Counted from the first letter of the stretch, positions 16,906-25,413 are shown. The stretch is 64,000 nucleotides of DNA from Paraburkholderia caballeronis (GCF_900104845.1 NZ_FNSR01000002.1:1922001-1986000); one strand, 5' to 3'. The notes: a model not told the origin generated them from the sequence alone. A program made the numbers and translations.

Positions 16906-17772
16906 CTAACCCGCCGCGACCGGCGTCGCGATCGACGAGCCGGTGCGCTGCAACGCCACCACGAACGCGTCCGCGAGCGTCGCCTTGGTCGTCACGTTGG
17001 TCAGGTCGACGCCGAGATGGACGATGGTCTGCGCGATCTGCGGACGGATGCCGCTGATGATGCAGTCGGCCCCCATCAGCCGCGCGGCCGCGACGGTCTT
17101 CAGCAGGTGCTGCGCGACGAGCGTGTCGACGGTCGGCACGCCGGTGATGTCGATGATCGCGAGGCCCGCGCCGGTTTCGACGATCTTCTGCAACAGGCTT
17201 TCCATCACGATCTGCGTGCGCGAGGAGTCGAGCGTGCCGATCAGCGGCAGCGCGAGGATGCCGTGCCACAACTGCACGACCGGCGTCGACAGTTCGAGCA
17301 GTTCCTCCTGCTGGCGCTTGATGATCGCCTCGCGGTTGTGCTGGAACACCTCGGTCGTGTGCAGCCCGAGTTCGTCGAGCAGCAGGTCCACGTCCCAGCT
17401 CAATTGCGCGAGCCGCGCCGGGTCGTCGGCGAACGCCGCGCGCAGGCGGCTGTACAGCGGCTGCTTCAGCGAGAACACGAACATCGCGGTCTCGGCCGGC
17501 GTGAAGCCCTGGCGGGCGCGCTGCGCGGACAGCTCCGCGAGGAACGCGCGCGCCGGCTCCCACTCCGGGCGGCTCGCGTCGAGCGTCGACGCGCGTTGCA
17601 GGCCGTCGAGGAACACGTTCAGGAAGCCGGAGAACTGCTCGCGGATCTCGGCTTCGGTCACGAGTCCGCGGCGCAGCGCGGTCGGCAGATGCAGCGCCAT
17701 CCATTCGGTCAGGAGCGCGTCCCGTTGCTGGCCGAGCACGTCGACCAGATTCGCGCCGTTGGGTGAATTCAT
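16906..17772 (-). CDS. RsbR-like stressosome sensor (RsbRD_N-STAS)
   Basis: A 288-residue protein. The N-terminal about 150 residues are an all-helical RsbRD-type domain (LGQQRDALLTEWMALH). The C-terminal STAS domain (PLIGTLDSSRTQIVMESLL, DITGVPTVDT, LTNVTTKATL) retains Thr at both regions that are phosphorylated in Bacillus RsbR. The ATG at 17772 has GGAG upstream and begins after a GC-rich leader that is not coding. First gene of the module. The N-terminal domain is the likely signal input; no heme-globin or flavin domain is visible. Confidence 0.88.
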   Translation of the reverse strand: MNSPNGANLVDVLGQQRDALLTEWMALHLPTALRRGLVTEAEIREQFSGFLNVFLDGLQRASTLDASRPEWEPARAFLAELSAQRARQGFTPAETAMFVFSLKQPLYSRLRAAFADDPARLAQLSWDVDLLLDELGLHTTEVFQHNREAIIKRQQEELLELSTPVVQLWHGILALPLIGTLDSSRTQIVMESLLQKIVETGAGLAIIDITGVPTVDTLVAQHLLKTVAAARLMGADCIISGIRPQIAQTIVHLGVDLTNVTTKATLADAFVVALQRTGSSIATPVAAG

Positions 17773-17979
17773 GGGATCTCCGTGGTTTTCCTCGTGAAAG
17801 GCGATGCCGTGGCGCTCGCGGATTTCGCCGGCGTGCGTGCAATAGTTACAGGCACGCGTGGTAGGCGATGCCGACGCGGCTCGTTCGGGCAGCCGCGCAA
17901 AGGCCGCGCCGTCGTCGCGACGCAGGCTGGTACAGCCATTGCTATACCGACGCACCAGAACAACGACAGACCGACGACC

Positions 17980-18216
17980 ATGACGCTCGACGCTACCCCG
18001 GCCCACGCGGCTCCCTCGGTTCAATCAGTTCAATCGGCTCCCGAAATCGCCGCTGTTGCCCTCTCCGAATCGCCCGACGACGACGGCGGCGAACCTGCCG
18101 CCGACGACCCGGTTTCGTCGCCGTTTTCGCGGCTGTCGTTCTGCATCGCCTGGCTCTTCGGACTCGAAGCGTTCCTTCGGGAGCCGTCGGAGCGGGACGG
18201 CTGGCAGGCTCGATGA
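17980..18216 (+). CDS. Possible small hypothetical protein
   Basis: A 78-codon frame divergent from the RsbR gene. It is rich in Ala, Ser, Pro and Asp, with one hydrophobic patch (LSFCIAWLFGLEAFL) near residues 55-69. No clear Shine-Dalgarno sequence and no recognised family. It may be real but could be a chance frame in GC-rich DNA. The remainder of 17773-18486 shows no other gene. Confidence 0.3.
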   Translation: MTLDATPAHAAPSVQSVQSAPEIAAVALSESPDDDGGEPAADDPVSSPFSRLSFCIAWLFGLEAFLREPSERDGWQAR

Positions 18217-18486
18217 CTCGCGCGCGAATCCGCGACAACGGGTGAGCGGGGACAGCACGGCGTGTGCCTGAGCTTGTCTCGCGTTGCGTTGGTTTTGAAG
18301 GGCGGGCCGGAGCGCCGCCGGCATTGCGCATGCCGGGAGATCGGCTGCGCGTGGGGCGTGTGGTATGCCGCCTGATCTGATGACGAAGCGGGATGTCCGC
18401 TAACGGTGCGTTCGGTGCCTTTGGCGCGTTGACGTTGCCGTTGTTACGATCCGCTCGCCGTTGCGTGCCAGGCGCAGGCCGCTAAC

Positions 18487-19203
18487 TCAAGCTGCCGCGA
18501 ACCGTTCGCACAGCGCGAGGAACCGCTCGGTCGCCGGCGCGTTGCCCGACGCGCGATGCGCGATCGCGATGTCCGACGTGAACGGGCAGTCGTCGAGCCG
18601 CGCGAACGCGACGCCCGGCAGCGTCAGCCGGCCGACCGGCTCCGGCACTAGCGCGACGCCGCGTCCGGCGGCGACAAGGCTCACGATCGTCGAGAACTGA
18701 TGCGAGCGGCTGACGATCGTCGGCTCGAAGCCCGCCGCGCGGCATACGCGCAACGCGGTGTCGTAAAAGCCGTAGCCTTCGCGCAGATGTGTCGCGAGGA
18801 ACGGTTCGCCGGCCAGTTCGGCCGCCTGCACGACCGGCTTCGCGAGCCGGTGATCGTCGCGCACGCAGACGATCACGGCTTCCTTCCTGAGCGTCGTCGC
18901 CGCGAGCCCGGCCGGCAGCGTGCCGACCGGCAGCCGGATCAACGCCGCATCGACGCGGCCTTCCTGCAGATAACCCATCTGGAACTCCAGGTCCGCTTCG
19001 GTCAGCCCGACCGACACGTCCGGCGCCTCGCGCTCGAACGCGCCGAGCAGTTGCGGCAGCACGCCGGAATACGCGCTCGAACTCACGTAGCTGATCTCCA
19101 GCCGGCCCGCTTCGCCGCGCTGCGCGCGCGCGGCGACCAGCACCGCGCGCTCGACCTGCTCGATCGCCTTGCGCGCTTCGACCAGAAACTCGACGCCGAC
19201 CGG
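18487..19203 (-). pseudogene. LysR-type (CatR-like) regulator, N-terminus deleted
   Basis: The C-terminal two thirds of an LTTR remains: from the linker helix (VGVEFLVEARKAIEQVERA) through the effector domain to the stop. The helix-turn-helix (about 65-70 residues) is missing. In frame it runs to about 19203, where it meets, head to head, a muconate-cycloisomerase remnant on the other strand. In many proteobacteria catR and catB are divergent, so a single deletion removing both 5' ends and the shared promoter explains the join. It cannot bind DNA as encoded. Confidence 0.8.
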
Positions 19204-19205
19204 CC

Positions 19206-19688
19206 GAGCAGCCGCTGCCGCGCGACGATATCGACGGAATGCGGCGGCTGACCGAACGCTTCACGGTGCCGGTGATGGCGGACGAGGCGATCGACACGGT
19301 CGGGAGCGCGCTCGCGTTCGCGCGCGTCCGCGCGGCCGACGCCTTCTCGATCAAGGTGACGAAACACGGCGGCATGCTGCCGACGCGCAAGGTCGCGACG
19401 ATCGCGGAGGCGGCCGGCATTTCGATGTTCGGCGGCACGATGCTGGAAAGCGGGATCGGCACCGCGGCCTATGCCCAGCTTTTTTCGACGGTGCGCGGCC
19501 TCGACTGGGGTTGCCAGTTGTTCGGGCCGCTGCTGTTCGGCGACACGCTGACGACGACGCAGCCCGAGTATCGCGACTTCCATCTGCTCGTGCCGCAGGG
19601 ACCGGGTTTCGGAATCGAAATCGACACTGACAAGCTCGCGTTCTACCGCCGCGACGGTGGACGCTATCGCGCCGCAGCCACACATTGA
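19206..19688 (+). pseudogene. Muconate cycloisomerase (CatB-like), N-terminus deleted
   Basis: The frame begins abruptly at EQPLPRDDIDGMRRL and continues to the natural end through MADEAI (acidic metal ligand), DAFSIKVTKHGG, GGTMLESGIGTAA and DTLTTTQPEYRDF. These are hallmarks of the C-terminal half of muconate/chloromuconate cycloisomerases. About the first 230 residues, including the capping domain and part of the active site, are absent. It abuts the truncated LysR gene at 19203-19206. No catA or catC follows. Confidence 0.82.
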
Positions 19689-19690
19689 CA

Positions 19691-19751
19691 GCAACCATTT
19701 TGGATGGGATCGGAGTCAGCGCTGAAGCGCCAACTCCGATCGACAGGAGAA
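19691..19751 (+). ncRNA. Candidate cis-regulatory hairpin element, copy B
   Basis: The same element as at 5303-5363: GCAACC, ATGGG, an outer stem (19710-19716 with 19733-19739), inner stem GCGC with a UGAA loop, CCAA, ATCGACA and GGAGAA before the start codon. The outer stem sequence differs from copy A at three pairs, and each change is compensated on the opposite strand. Conserved bases lie in the inner stem and flanks. It leads into the YciI-like gene. Confidence 0.6.
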
Positions 19752-19757
19752 CAGGCG

Positions 19758-20054
19758 ATGCCGTATGTGATCGAAACTTGGGACAAGCCGGGCAGCCAGG
19801 CGGTGCGCGCGGGCGCGCGGCCGGCGCACCTCGAATATCTGGCCGAACACGGCGCGCGTCTGCTCGCGTGCGGCGCGAAGCTCGACGACGACGGCAGGGA
19901 TCTGGGCGGCGGGCTCTACGTGCTCGATACCGAGGATCGGCGCGACGCGGAAGCGTTCATCGCGGCGGACCCATTCACGCAGGCCGATCTGTTCGAGCGC
20001 GTGCAGATCACGCGATGGCGGAAGGCTTATCTGGACGGTGCGTGTTTTCTGTGA
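19758..20054 (+). CDS. YciI-like protein
   Basis: A 98-residue protein with the ferredoxin-like YciI fold pattern: MPYVIETWDKPGS, R-AHLEYL, LLACGAKLDDDG, a central YVLDTEDRRDAEAFIAADPF and a final W-R segment. Family members include dechlorinases and unknown small enzymes that use a His/Asp pair; His and Asp are present. The ATG follows a GGAGAA ribosome site that is part of the candidate RNA element. It is isolated, with a dead catB fragment upstream. Function unknown. Confidence 0.8.
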   Translation: MPYVIETWDKPGSQAVRAGARPAHLEYLAEHGARLLACGAKLDDDGRDLGGGLYVLDTEDRRDAEAFIAADPFTQADLFERVQITRWRKAYLDGACFL

Positions 20055-20189
20055 GCGTCGGCGTGTGACGCTGCGCAGTCGATGCCGGCGCTGCGGCTTG
20101 TTTGACCGTGAATTCCGGCATGCCGCGCGCGCCGCGTTTCTGCAAATACGTTAGGTATCCGGATATTGACCGGCAAGTTAAAGGGGCGT

Positions 20190-20468
20190 TTACCGGCGGA
20201 CGGCCGGTTCGGCCTGTGCGATTTCGTCGGTCAGCGGGCGGCGGCTCATCGCGGTTGCGATCGACGTCGCGGTCGCGGCGGCGACCAGCAGGCCGAACGC
20301 GGCCACCACGTTGTACATCTGCGCTTCGCCGGGCGCGGTCGCATGCGCGAGTTGCGGCACGGCGATCAGCGCGGCCGTGGTCGCCGCGCCGGGCAGCAGA
20401 CGTTGAAGGCCGCGAGCCATGCGGCGGATGCGCGGGGCGACAGTCGAGGTGTGGTCAGACGGGTTCAT
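20190..20468 (-). CDS. Small hypothetical membrane protein
   Basis: A 92-residue protein starting MNPSDHTSTVAP, with a basic N-terminus, a first hydrophobic stretch (AATTAALIAVPQLAHA) and a second (VVAAFGLLVAAATATSIATAM). The ATG at 20468 has AGGAGATC upstream. Two TM segments, or a cleaved signal plus one TM, are plausible. No family recognised and no clear operon partner. Confidence 0.55.
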   Translation of the reverse strand: MNPSDHTSTVAPRIRRMARGLQRLLPGAATTAALIAVPQLAHATAPGEAQMYNVVAAFGLLVAAATATSIATAMSRRPLTDEIAQAEPAVRR

Positions 20469-20853
20469 CGTGGATCTCCTCATCGAGGGCTGCGGGTGAA
20501 GCCGGTATCGGGTCGATGTGCCGCCGGTGGCGGAACGGGCGCACGCGTTCGTCGCGTGTGCGGCGCGTCGCAGAATAGCCGGCCGATGCGCCAATGAGGT
20601 TGAGTCTAGGGCCACACTATCGTGTGCATTTGACTTTGGTCAATGCGGTGCCACTGGAGCATTTCGTCGCGTGACGAGCGGCGTCGCGATGCGCATTTTG
20701 GGGATTTCCATATCCCGTAATTGGGTGGCGAGGAGGGCAGGCGGGAAGAGCGGATGATTCATCGCGCTCATGCAGCGAAGAAACTGCGCGGTTTTTCGAT
20801 GAACGGAAATGTAGCGATGTCGACAGGCACCTGCATGGCAGGTGACTGAAACA
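20469..20853. other. Intergenic stretch, no gene recognised
   Basis: About 385 bases between a small membrane protein gene and the cupin terminator. It holds the promoter region of the small gene and no convincing coding frame. A short inverted repeat (CACCTGC-ATG-GCAGGTG, near 20829-20845) lies next to the terminator. Confidence 0.4.
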
Positions 20854-20885
20854 AAAAAGCCGCAAGCGGACTTCCGCTTGCGGCC
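20854..20885 (-). terminator. Rho-independent terminator of the cupin gene
   Basis: An 11-bp perfect stem (GCCGCAAGCGG / CCGCTTGCGGC) with a 4-nt loop is followed on the minus strand by TTTTTT. It lies 24 bp after the cupin stop codon. Confidence 0.9.
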
Positions 20886-20908
20886 TGCATCGGCAGCCGG
20901 CGACTGCG

Positions 20909-21292
20909 TCAGCCGAGTTGTTGCGCAATCGTTTTCGTGTACGGCGATTCGACGTCGCCGGTGTGCCGCGTCGTCGCCGGCTCGATCAGCACGATCCAGC
21001 ACTCGTGTTCCGCGAGCGGGTTGTGCAGCGTGTTGCGCGGCACGACATGCATCGTCCCTTCCGGCAGCTCCACCACGCGGCCGTTCTCGTACTGCATCCG
21101 CAGATGTCCGCGGATCACGTAGAACAGTTCGTCTTCGTGGTCGTGCTTGTGCCACACGAGCTGCCCTTTCACCTTCGCGACCTTCACGTACTGGTCGTTG
21201 ACCTGCGCGACCACCTTCGGGGACCAGTGTTCGTCGATCGCGTCGAAGGCGGTCAACACGTCGAACGATTCGGCAAATGCGGGGGATATCAC
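20909..21292 (-). CDS. Cupin-domain protein
   Basis: A 127-residue single-cupin protein. Metal-ligand motif 1 is visible as WHKHDHEDELFYVIRG (HxH...E) and motif 2 as PRNTLHNP. Such small cupins bind a divalent metal and act as isomerases or dioxygenases, or in detoxification; the substrate is unknown. GTG start with GGAG nine bases upstream. It begins three bases after the stop of the LysE remnant, so the remnant's leader probably still drives it. Its own terminator follows. Confidence 0.88.
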   Translation of the reverse strand: MISPAFAESFDVLTAFDAIDEHWSPKVVAQVNDQYVKVAKVKGQLVWHKHDHEDELFYVIRGHLRMQYENGRVVELPEGTMHVVPRNTLHNPLAEHECWIVLIEPATTRHTGDVESPYTKTIAQQLG

Positions 21293-21295
21293 GTT

Positions 21296-21661
21296 TTATC
21301 TCCAGATGGGGACGATGGACGCGGCGAGCAGCACCGCCATCGTGGTATTGAACAGGCGCCAGTGCAACGGCGTGCGCAGCCGCCGCGCGAGCACCGCGCC
21401 GGCCATGCACCAGAACGGCAGCGACGCGCACGCGGCAAGGCCGAACGCGCCGCCCGCGATCAGCGGCATCGAGCGGACGAAGCCGAACCGCGCGCCGGAC
21501 GCGGCGGCGAGCGTCGTCGCGCCGCCGGGCGTGGCGGTGGCGACGACCACGAACAGCACGAGCAGCGCGACCGGATTCGAATGCCTGTCTTCCTCTCGAA
21601 GAGCCCGCACTTTAATGCTCGACACGTCATTAGAAAATCGATAAAAATTGATGCCTTCCAT
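21296..21661 (-). pseudogene. LysE/RhtB-family exporter with internal in-frame deletion
   Basis: The frame encodes the N-terminal LysE segment (ALLVLFVVVATATPGG, GARFGFVRSMPLIAGGAFGLA) joined directly to the C-terminal segment (SLPFWCMAGAVLARRL, WRLFNTTMAVLLAASIVP). Family members are about 200 residues, so roughly 100-110 central residues (three to four TM helices) are missing without a frame change. Export activity is not expected. It is divergent from a LysR gene and followed by the cupin gene. Confidence 0.75.
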
Positions 21662-21686
21662 TACGGTTCATGATGCACTCGTCCCG

Positions 21687-22544
21687 ATGAGCAGGAATCT
21701 CGATATCGGTTTGGTCCGCGCATTCGTCGCGGTGGCCGAAAGCGGCAGCATGACGGCCGCGGCCAACGCGCTGTACGTGACGCAGGGCGCGGTCAGCCAG
21801 CAGATCAAGCGGCTGGAGGCGTCGTTCGGATGCAGCCTGTTCACGCGGGACGCGCGGCGGATCGAACTGTCGCCGGTCGGCGAGCGGTTTCTCGGCCAGG
21901 CGCGGCAACTGCTGCGGCTCAACGACGAGATCCTCGCGGAGATGAACGAGCGCCCGCTGCACGGGCCGCTGCGGATCGGCGTGCCTTACGACCTGATGGG
22001 GCCGTACTTCGCGACGATCATCAAGGCGTTCTCGGACACGCATCCGCACGTCGAGATTTCGCTGGTCTGCGGCACGTCGCCGGAACTGGCCGACGCGATC
22101 CACGGCGGCACGCTCGATCTCGCGGTGGTCGAGGAGCCGGCTGGCGTGTCGGCCGACGCGTGCCTGCGCGTGGAGCCGCTGGTGTGGGTCGGCGCGCGCG
22201 GCGGCGGCGCGCATCGGAAGCGGCCGCTGCCGCTGTCGATGGTCGCGGAGTCGTGCGCGTTCCGCCCGGTCGTGCTCGCGGCGCTCGACGAACGCGGCAT
22301 CCGCTGGCGCACCGTGTTCGAGAGCGGCGGCATCGAGGCGACGACGGCGACCGTGCGCAGCGGCCTCGCGATCACCGCGTGGCTTGCTTCGACGGTGCCG
22401 GCCGACCTCGACATCCTCGGCGACGACGCGGACCTGCCGCCGCTGCCGCAGTTCGCGATCCGGCTGCTGCTGCCGGCGGTCGGCCAGCCGGTCGCGCAGG
22501 AGTTCGCGCGGCACGTGCGGGCCGGGCTGCTGCGCGGCGCGTGA
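21687..22544 (+). CDS. LysR-family regulator
   Basis: A 285-residue LTTR with its helix-turn-helix at about residues 5-60 (SMTAAANALYVTQGAVSQQIKRLE). The effector domain follows, containing PLRIGVPYDLMGPYF and HPHVEISLVCGTS. The ATG at 21687 gives the usual short N-terminus; ATG 21651 would add 12 residues. Divergent from the deleted LysE gene, its probable former target, and from the cupin. Confidence 0.88.
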   Translation: MSRNLDIGLVRAFVAVAESGSMTAAANALYVTQGAVSQQIKRLEASFGCSLFTRDARRIELSPVGERFLGQARQLLRLNDEILAEMNERPLHGPLRIGVPYDLMGPYFATIIKAFSDTHPHVEISLVCGTSPELADAIHGGTLDLAVVEEPAGVSADACLRVEPLVWVGARGGGAHRKRPLPLSMVAESCAFRPVVLAALDERGIRWRTVFESGGIEATTATVRSGLAITAWLASTVPADLDILGDDADLPPLPQFAIRLLLPAVGQPVAQEFARHVRAGLLRGA

Positions 22545-22670
22545 TGTGTACGTGACGGATGCGCGTTTCGGCACCCGCCCGCATGAACTTCGCGGCATGC
22601 CCTGCATTGCAGATCGCCCGCTTGATCCCGACCTGCACGCGGGTTTGATCGTGTTCAACCTCGCGTTCGA

Positions 22671-23495
22671 TCAAGCCGCATCCGTCGTTTCTCCGAGCAG
22701 CCGGCCGAGCATCGCGGGCGTGCAGCGATCGACCATCGGAAAGCGGGGCAGCGCGAACGTTTGCGCTTCCGGCGTGACGCGGCGCGCGTCGAGGGTGAAA
22801 CCCGCCACGTAACCGGACTGCTTCGCGAACCCGATCAGTTCTTCGTCGCACAACCCCGGCGCCCATGCGAGCAGGTCGGCGTCGCCGCCGAGGCGCTGGC
22901 GGATCTGTTCGCGTCCGTCACCGAACTGCGCGAGCACGAACGCGCGAAACGTGTCCGGCGCGCGCAGCCGTTCCATCGCGGCGAGGTCCGGATACCACCA
23001 CATGTACGGCTGCACGTCGAACAGCGTCGTCTGCCGCAGCGTGCGCAGATCGTCCCAGCCGAGCATCTGCGGCATCCCGGCGACCGCCGGCGGATGCACG
23101 AACAGCGTAACCGGCAGCCGTTCATGCAGCACGACCGGCGCGAGCAGGTCGCGCACCGACGGATGCCCGTCGTCCACCGTAAGCGCGACGGTCTTGGGCG
23201 GGATCGGCGCGTGGCCGTCGTGCCGCCACGCGACCACGTCGCGCAATGGCACGACCGCGAAGCCGTTATCGCGCAGCCACGCGACATGGGTTCTGAACGT
23301 GGCGATGCGGACCGTCATTTCGTCGTCGGACGCGGTGCCGAAGCGGTGATAACCGAGGATCGCGACGCGCGGCAGCGTGGCGGCGGCGGACGGGCGCGTC
23401 GCGTCGCGGTCCGGCTGCAACGGCGGCGGCGCGGCGCCGGTGCGATGCCCGTTGGCGCCGGGGGCGCCAGGGTGCGACAGGGAAGCGGCGGACAT
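22671..23495 (-). CDS. Polysaccharide-deacetylase-like (NodB-fold) protein, degenerate metal site
   Basis: A 274-residue cytosolic-looking protein. VAILGYHRFG, the TVDDGH motif (catalytic base and metal Asp) and TLFVHPPAV place it in carbohydrate esterase family 4, near the PgaB/IcaB-like group. The expected HTxxH-type metal motif is replaced: the aligned segment reads QPYMWWYP where relatives usually have two His, so both His positions are Tyr. It may be inactive or a divergent subfamily. The ATG at 23495 has GGAG upstream. No polysaccharide genes are nearby. Confidence 0.7.
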   Translation of the reverse strand: MSAASLSHPGAPGANGHRTGAAPPPLQPDRDATRPSAAATLPRVAILGYHRFGTASDDEMTVRIATFRTHVAWLRDNGFAVVPLRDVVAWRHDGHAPIPPKTVALTVDDGHPSVRDLLAPVVLHERLPVTLFVHPPAVAGMPQMLGWDDLRTLRQTTLFDVQPYMWWYPDLAAMERLRAPDTFRAFVLAQFGDGREQIRQRLGGDADLLAWAPGLCDEELIGFAKQSGYVAGFTLDARRVTPEAQTFALPRFPMVDRCTPAMLGRLLGETTDAA

Positions 23496-24051
23496 AGTGG
23501 GGTTCTCCACGCAGACATCACGGCGGCAGTTTTTGTACACAGGGACGATGGGACGATCGTCCGCCGCGGACCTTTTAGGTCAGCGACGGCGACGTTCCGC
23601 GCGCGGCGAGTGCGGGCGTCGAGCCGTGTGCCGGGAAGGTCGGGCCGCGCGCGCCGCGTGCTGACGGTTATTCGACTCGGACGGACCGGGTATGCGATTG
23701 ACATGTATCAACGGCAAAGCCCGCGCGGGCCGCGGCTGCGGCGATTGTCCTGATTTGTCGTGATCGGGAGCGGGGTAGCCGAGGCGACGCCCATGCGGCG
23801 CGGCGAAAGTCCGGGCATAGCCCGGTTGCCGCGCGAACGGAGCGGATCGACCGGATGGACTTCGAAGGTCAACGGCGGCGAAGAAAATTGCGGAAGAAAA
23901 AGACAATCGCGGTGTGACGGGCCGCATTCGAACGACGCGGCGCGGACTCATGTAGCCGCTTACACGGCCGATGGCGAATCGGCCGCGACGGCAAAACAGG
24001 CAGTTACGCCAGCCGCAGCGACCGACCACCCGCCATCGCCGCCCACGGCGT
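23496..24051. other. Intergenic stretch, no gene recognised
   Basis: About 555 bases between two minus-strand genes, holding the presumed promoter of the deacetylase-like gene. Open frames on both strands lack ribosome sites and recognisable domains. I saw no riboswitch core or strong terminator. Confidence 0.4.
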
Positions 24052-25413
24052 TCACAACAAGCTGACCACCATCGCCACGGTAATCACGAGCATCACTGCG
24101 GTCGCGAGCCACCCGACCGCCCGCAGCCAGCCGCGCACCGCGAACGCGCCCATGATGTCCGCGCGCGACGCGGCGCGCATGATGACGATCATCACCGGCA
24201 CCGCGACGACGCCGTTCAGCACCGCGCTCCAGAACAGCGCGCTGATCGGCTGGATCGACGTGAAGTTGATGACCATGCCGACGATCGTCGCAATCGCGAT
24301 CGTCGCGTAAAACGCCTTCGCTTCCTGCACGCGCCGCGTGAAGCCGACCGGCCAGTCGCGCGCCTCGCCGATCGCATACGCGGCCGAGCCCGCGAGCACC
24401 GGCACCGACAGCAGCCCCGTGCCGACGATGCCGGCGGCGAACACCACCGACGCGAACGCGCCGGCGATCGGCCGCAGCGCGTCGGCGGCCTGCGCGGACG
24501 TGCTGATATCGGTGACGCCGTTCGCATGCAGCGTCGCGGCGGCGGTCGCGACGATCGCGAGCGCGACGAGGTTCGACAGACCCATCCCGGCGAGCGTGTC
24601 GATCTCGATCCGCTGCAACGCGGCCGGCCCTTGCGAAGGCGCATCGATCAGGCTGCGCCGGCGCGGATGCGCGCGCATGTCCTCGACTTCCTGCTCGGAC
24701 TGCCAGAAGAACAGATACGGGCTGATCGTCGTGCCGAACACCGCGACGATGCAGGTCAGCATCGACGTGCTCACGTGCAGTTGCGGCACGAGCAGATGGA
24801 ACGTCAGGCGTCCCCAGTCGACGTGCGCCACGCCGAGCACCGCGAAGTACGCGAACAGCGACAGCGAGAACCACTTGAGCACGGACACGTAGCGCGTGTA
24901 TTGCAGCAGCAGTTGCATGCCGACGCACAGCGCCACGAAGAACAGCAGATACAGCCACTTCGGGCCGGGCACGACGAGCGCGGCCGCGTCGGCCATCGCG
25001 CCGAGGTCCGCGCCGAGATTGATCACGTTCGCGGCGAGCAGCAGCACGACGATCCATTGCAGCAGCCAGCCCGGATAATGCTGCCGCAGCACGCCGGCGA
25101 TCCCGTGGCCGGTGGTGCGGCCGATGCGGGCGCCGATCATCTGCACCGCGACCATCAGCGGGTAGCTGAACAGCAGCGTCCACGACAGCGCGTAACCGAA
25201 GCTCGCGCCCGCCTGGCTGTAGGTGGCGATGCCGCTCGGGTCGTCGTCGGACGCGCCGGCGATCAGGCCGGGGCCGAGAATCCCGAAGAGGCGCGGTTTG
25301 GAAGGGCCGACGACCGGGTCGCCGGCTTCGGCGTCCTCCGCGTCGGCTGCCGCGTCCGCCGCCGCAGCAGCGGCGGCAGTGTCGGACGCGCCGCGAACCG
25401 CGGGCTCAGACAC
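24052..25413 (-). CDS. Nramp-related (SLC11-like) divalent metal transporter
   Basis: A 453-residue inner-membrane protein with an Ala/Asp-rich N-terminal tail (about 1-40) and about 11 TM segments. TM1 reads DDDPSGIATYSQ where classical Mn/Fe Nramps have DPGN. The TM6 region reads GTTISPYLFFWQSEQEVE, without the MPH metal motif whose Met favours Mn/Fe. This places it in the divergent Nramp-related group, some of whose members have been linked to Mg transport. It overlaps the upstream FNR-type gene by 8 bp, suggesting co-expression. Confidence 0.85.
   Translation of the reverse strand: MSEPAVRGASDTAAAAAAADAAADAEDAEAGDPVVGPSKPRLFGILGPGLIAGASDDDPSGIATYSQAGASFGYALSWTLLFSYPLMVAVQMIGARIGRTTGHGIAGVLRQHYPGWLLQWIVVLLLAANVINLGADLGAMADAAALVVPGPKWLYLLFFVALCVGMQLLLQYTRYVSVLKWFSLSLFAYFAVLGVAHVDWGRLTFHLLVPQLHVSTSMLTCIVAVFGTTISPYLFFWQSEQEVEDMRAHPRRRSLIDAPSQGPAALQRIEIDTLAGMGLSNLVALAIVATAAATLHANGVTDISTSAQAADALRPIAGAFASVVFAAGIVGTGLLSVPVLAGSAAYAIGEARDWPVGFTRRVQEAKAFYATIAIATIVGMVINFTSIQPISALFWSAVLNGVVAVPVMIVIMRAASRADIMGAFAVRGWLRAVGWLATAVMLVITVAMVVSLL

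Noticed and set aside
20829..20845. CACCTGC-ATG-GCAGGTG inverted repeat as an operator
   Set aside because: It lies immediately beyond the cupin terminator with no promoter-like context, so no function can be supported.
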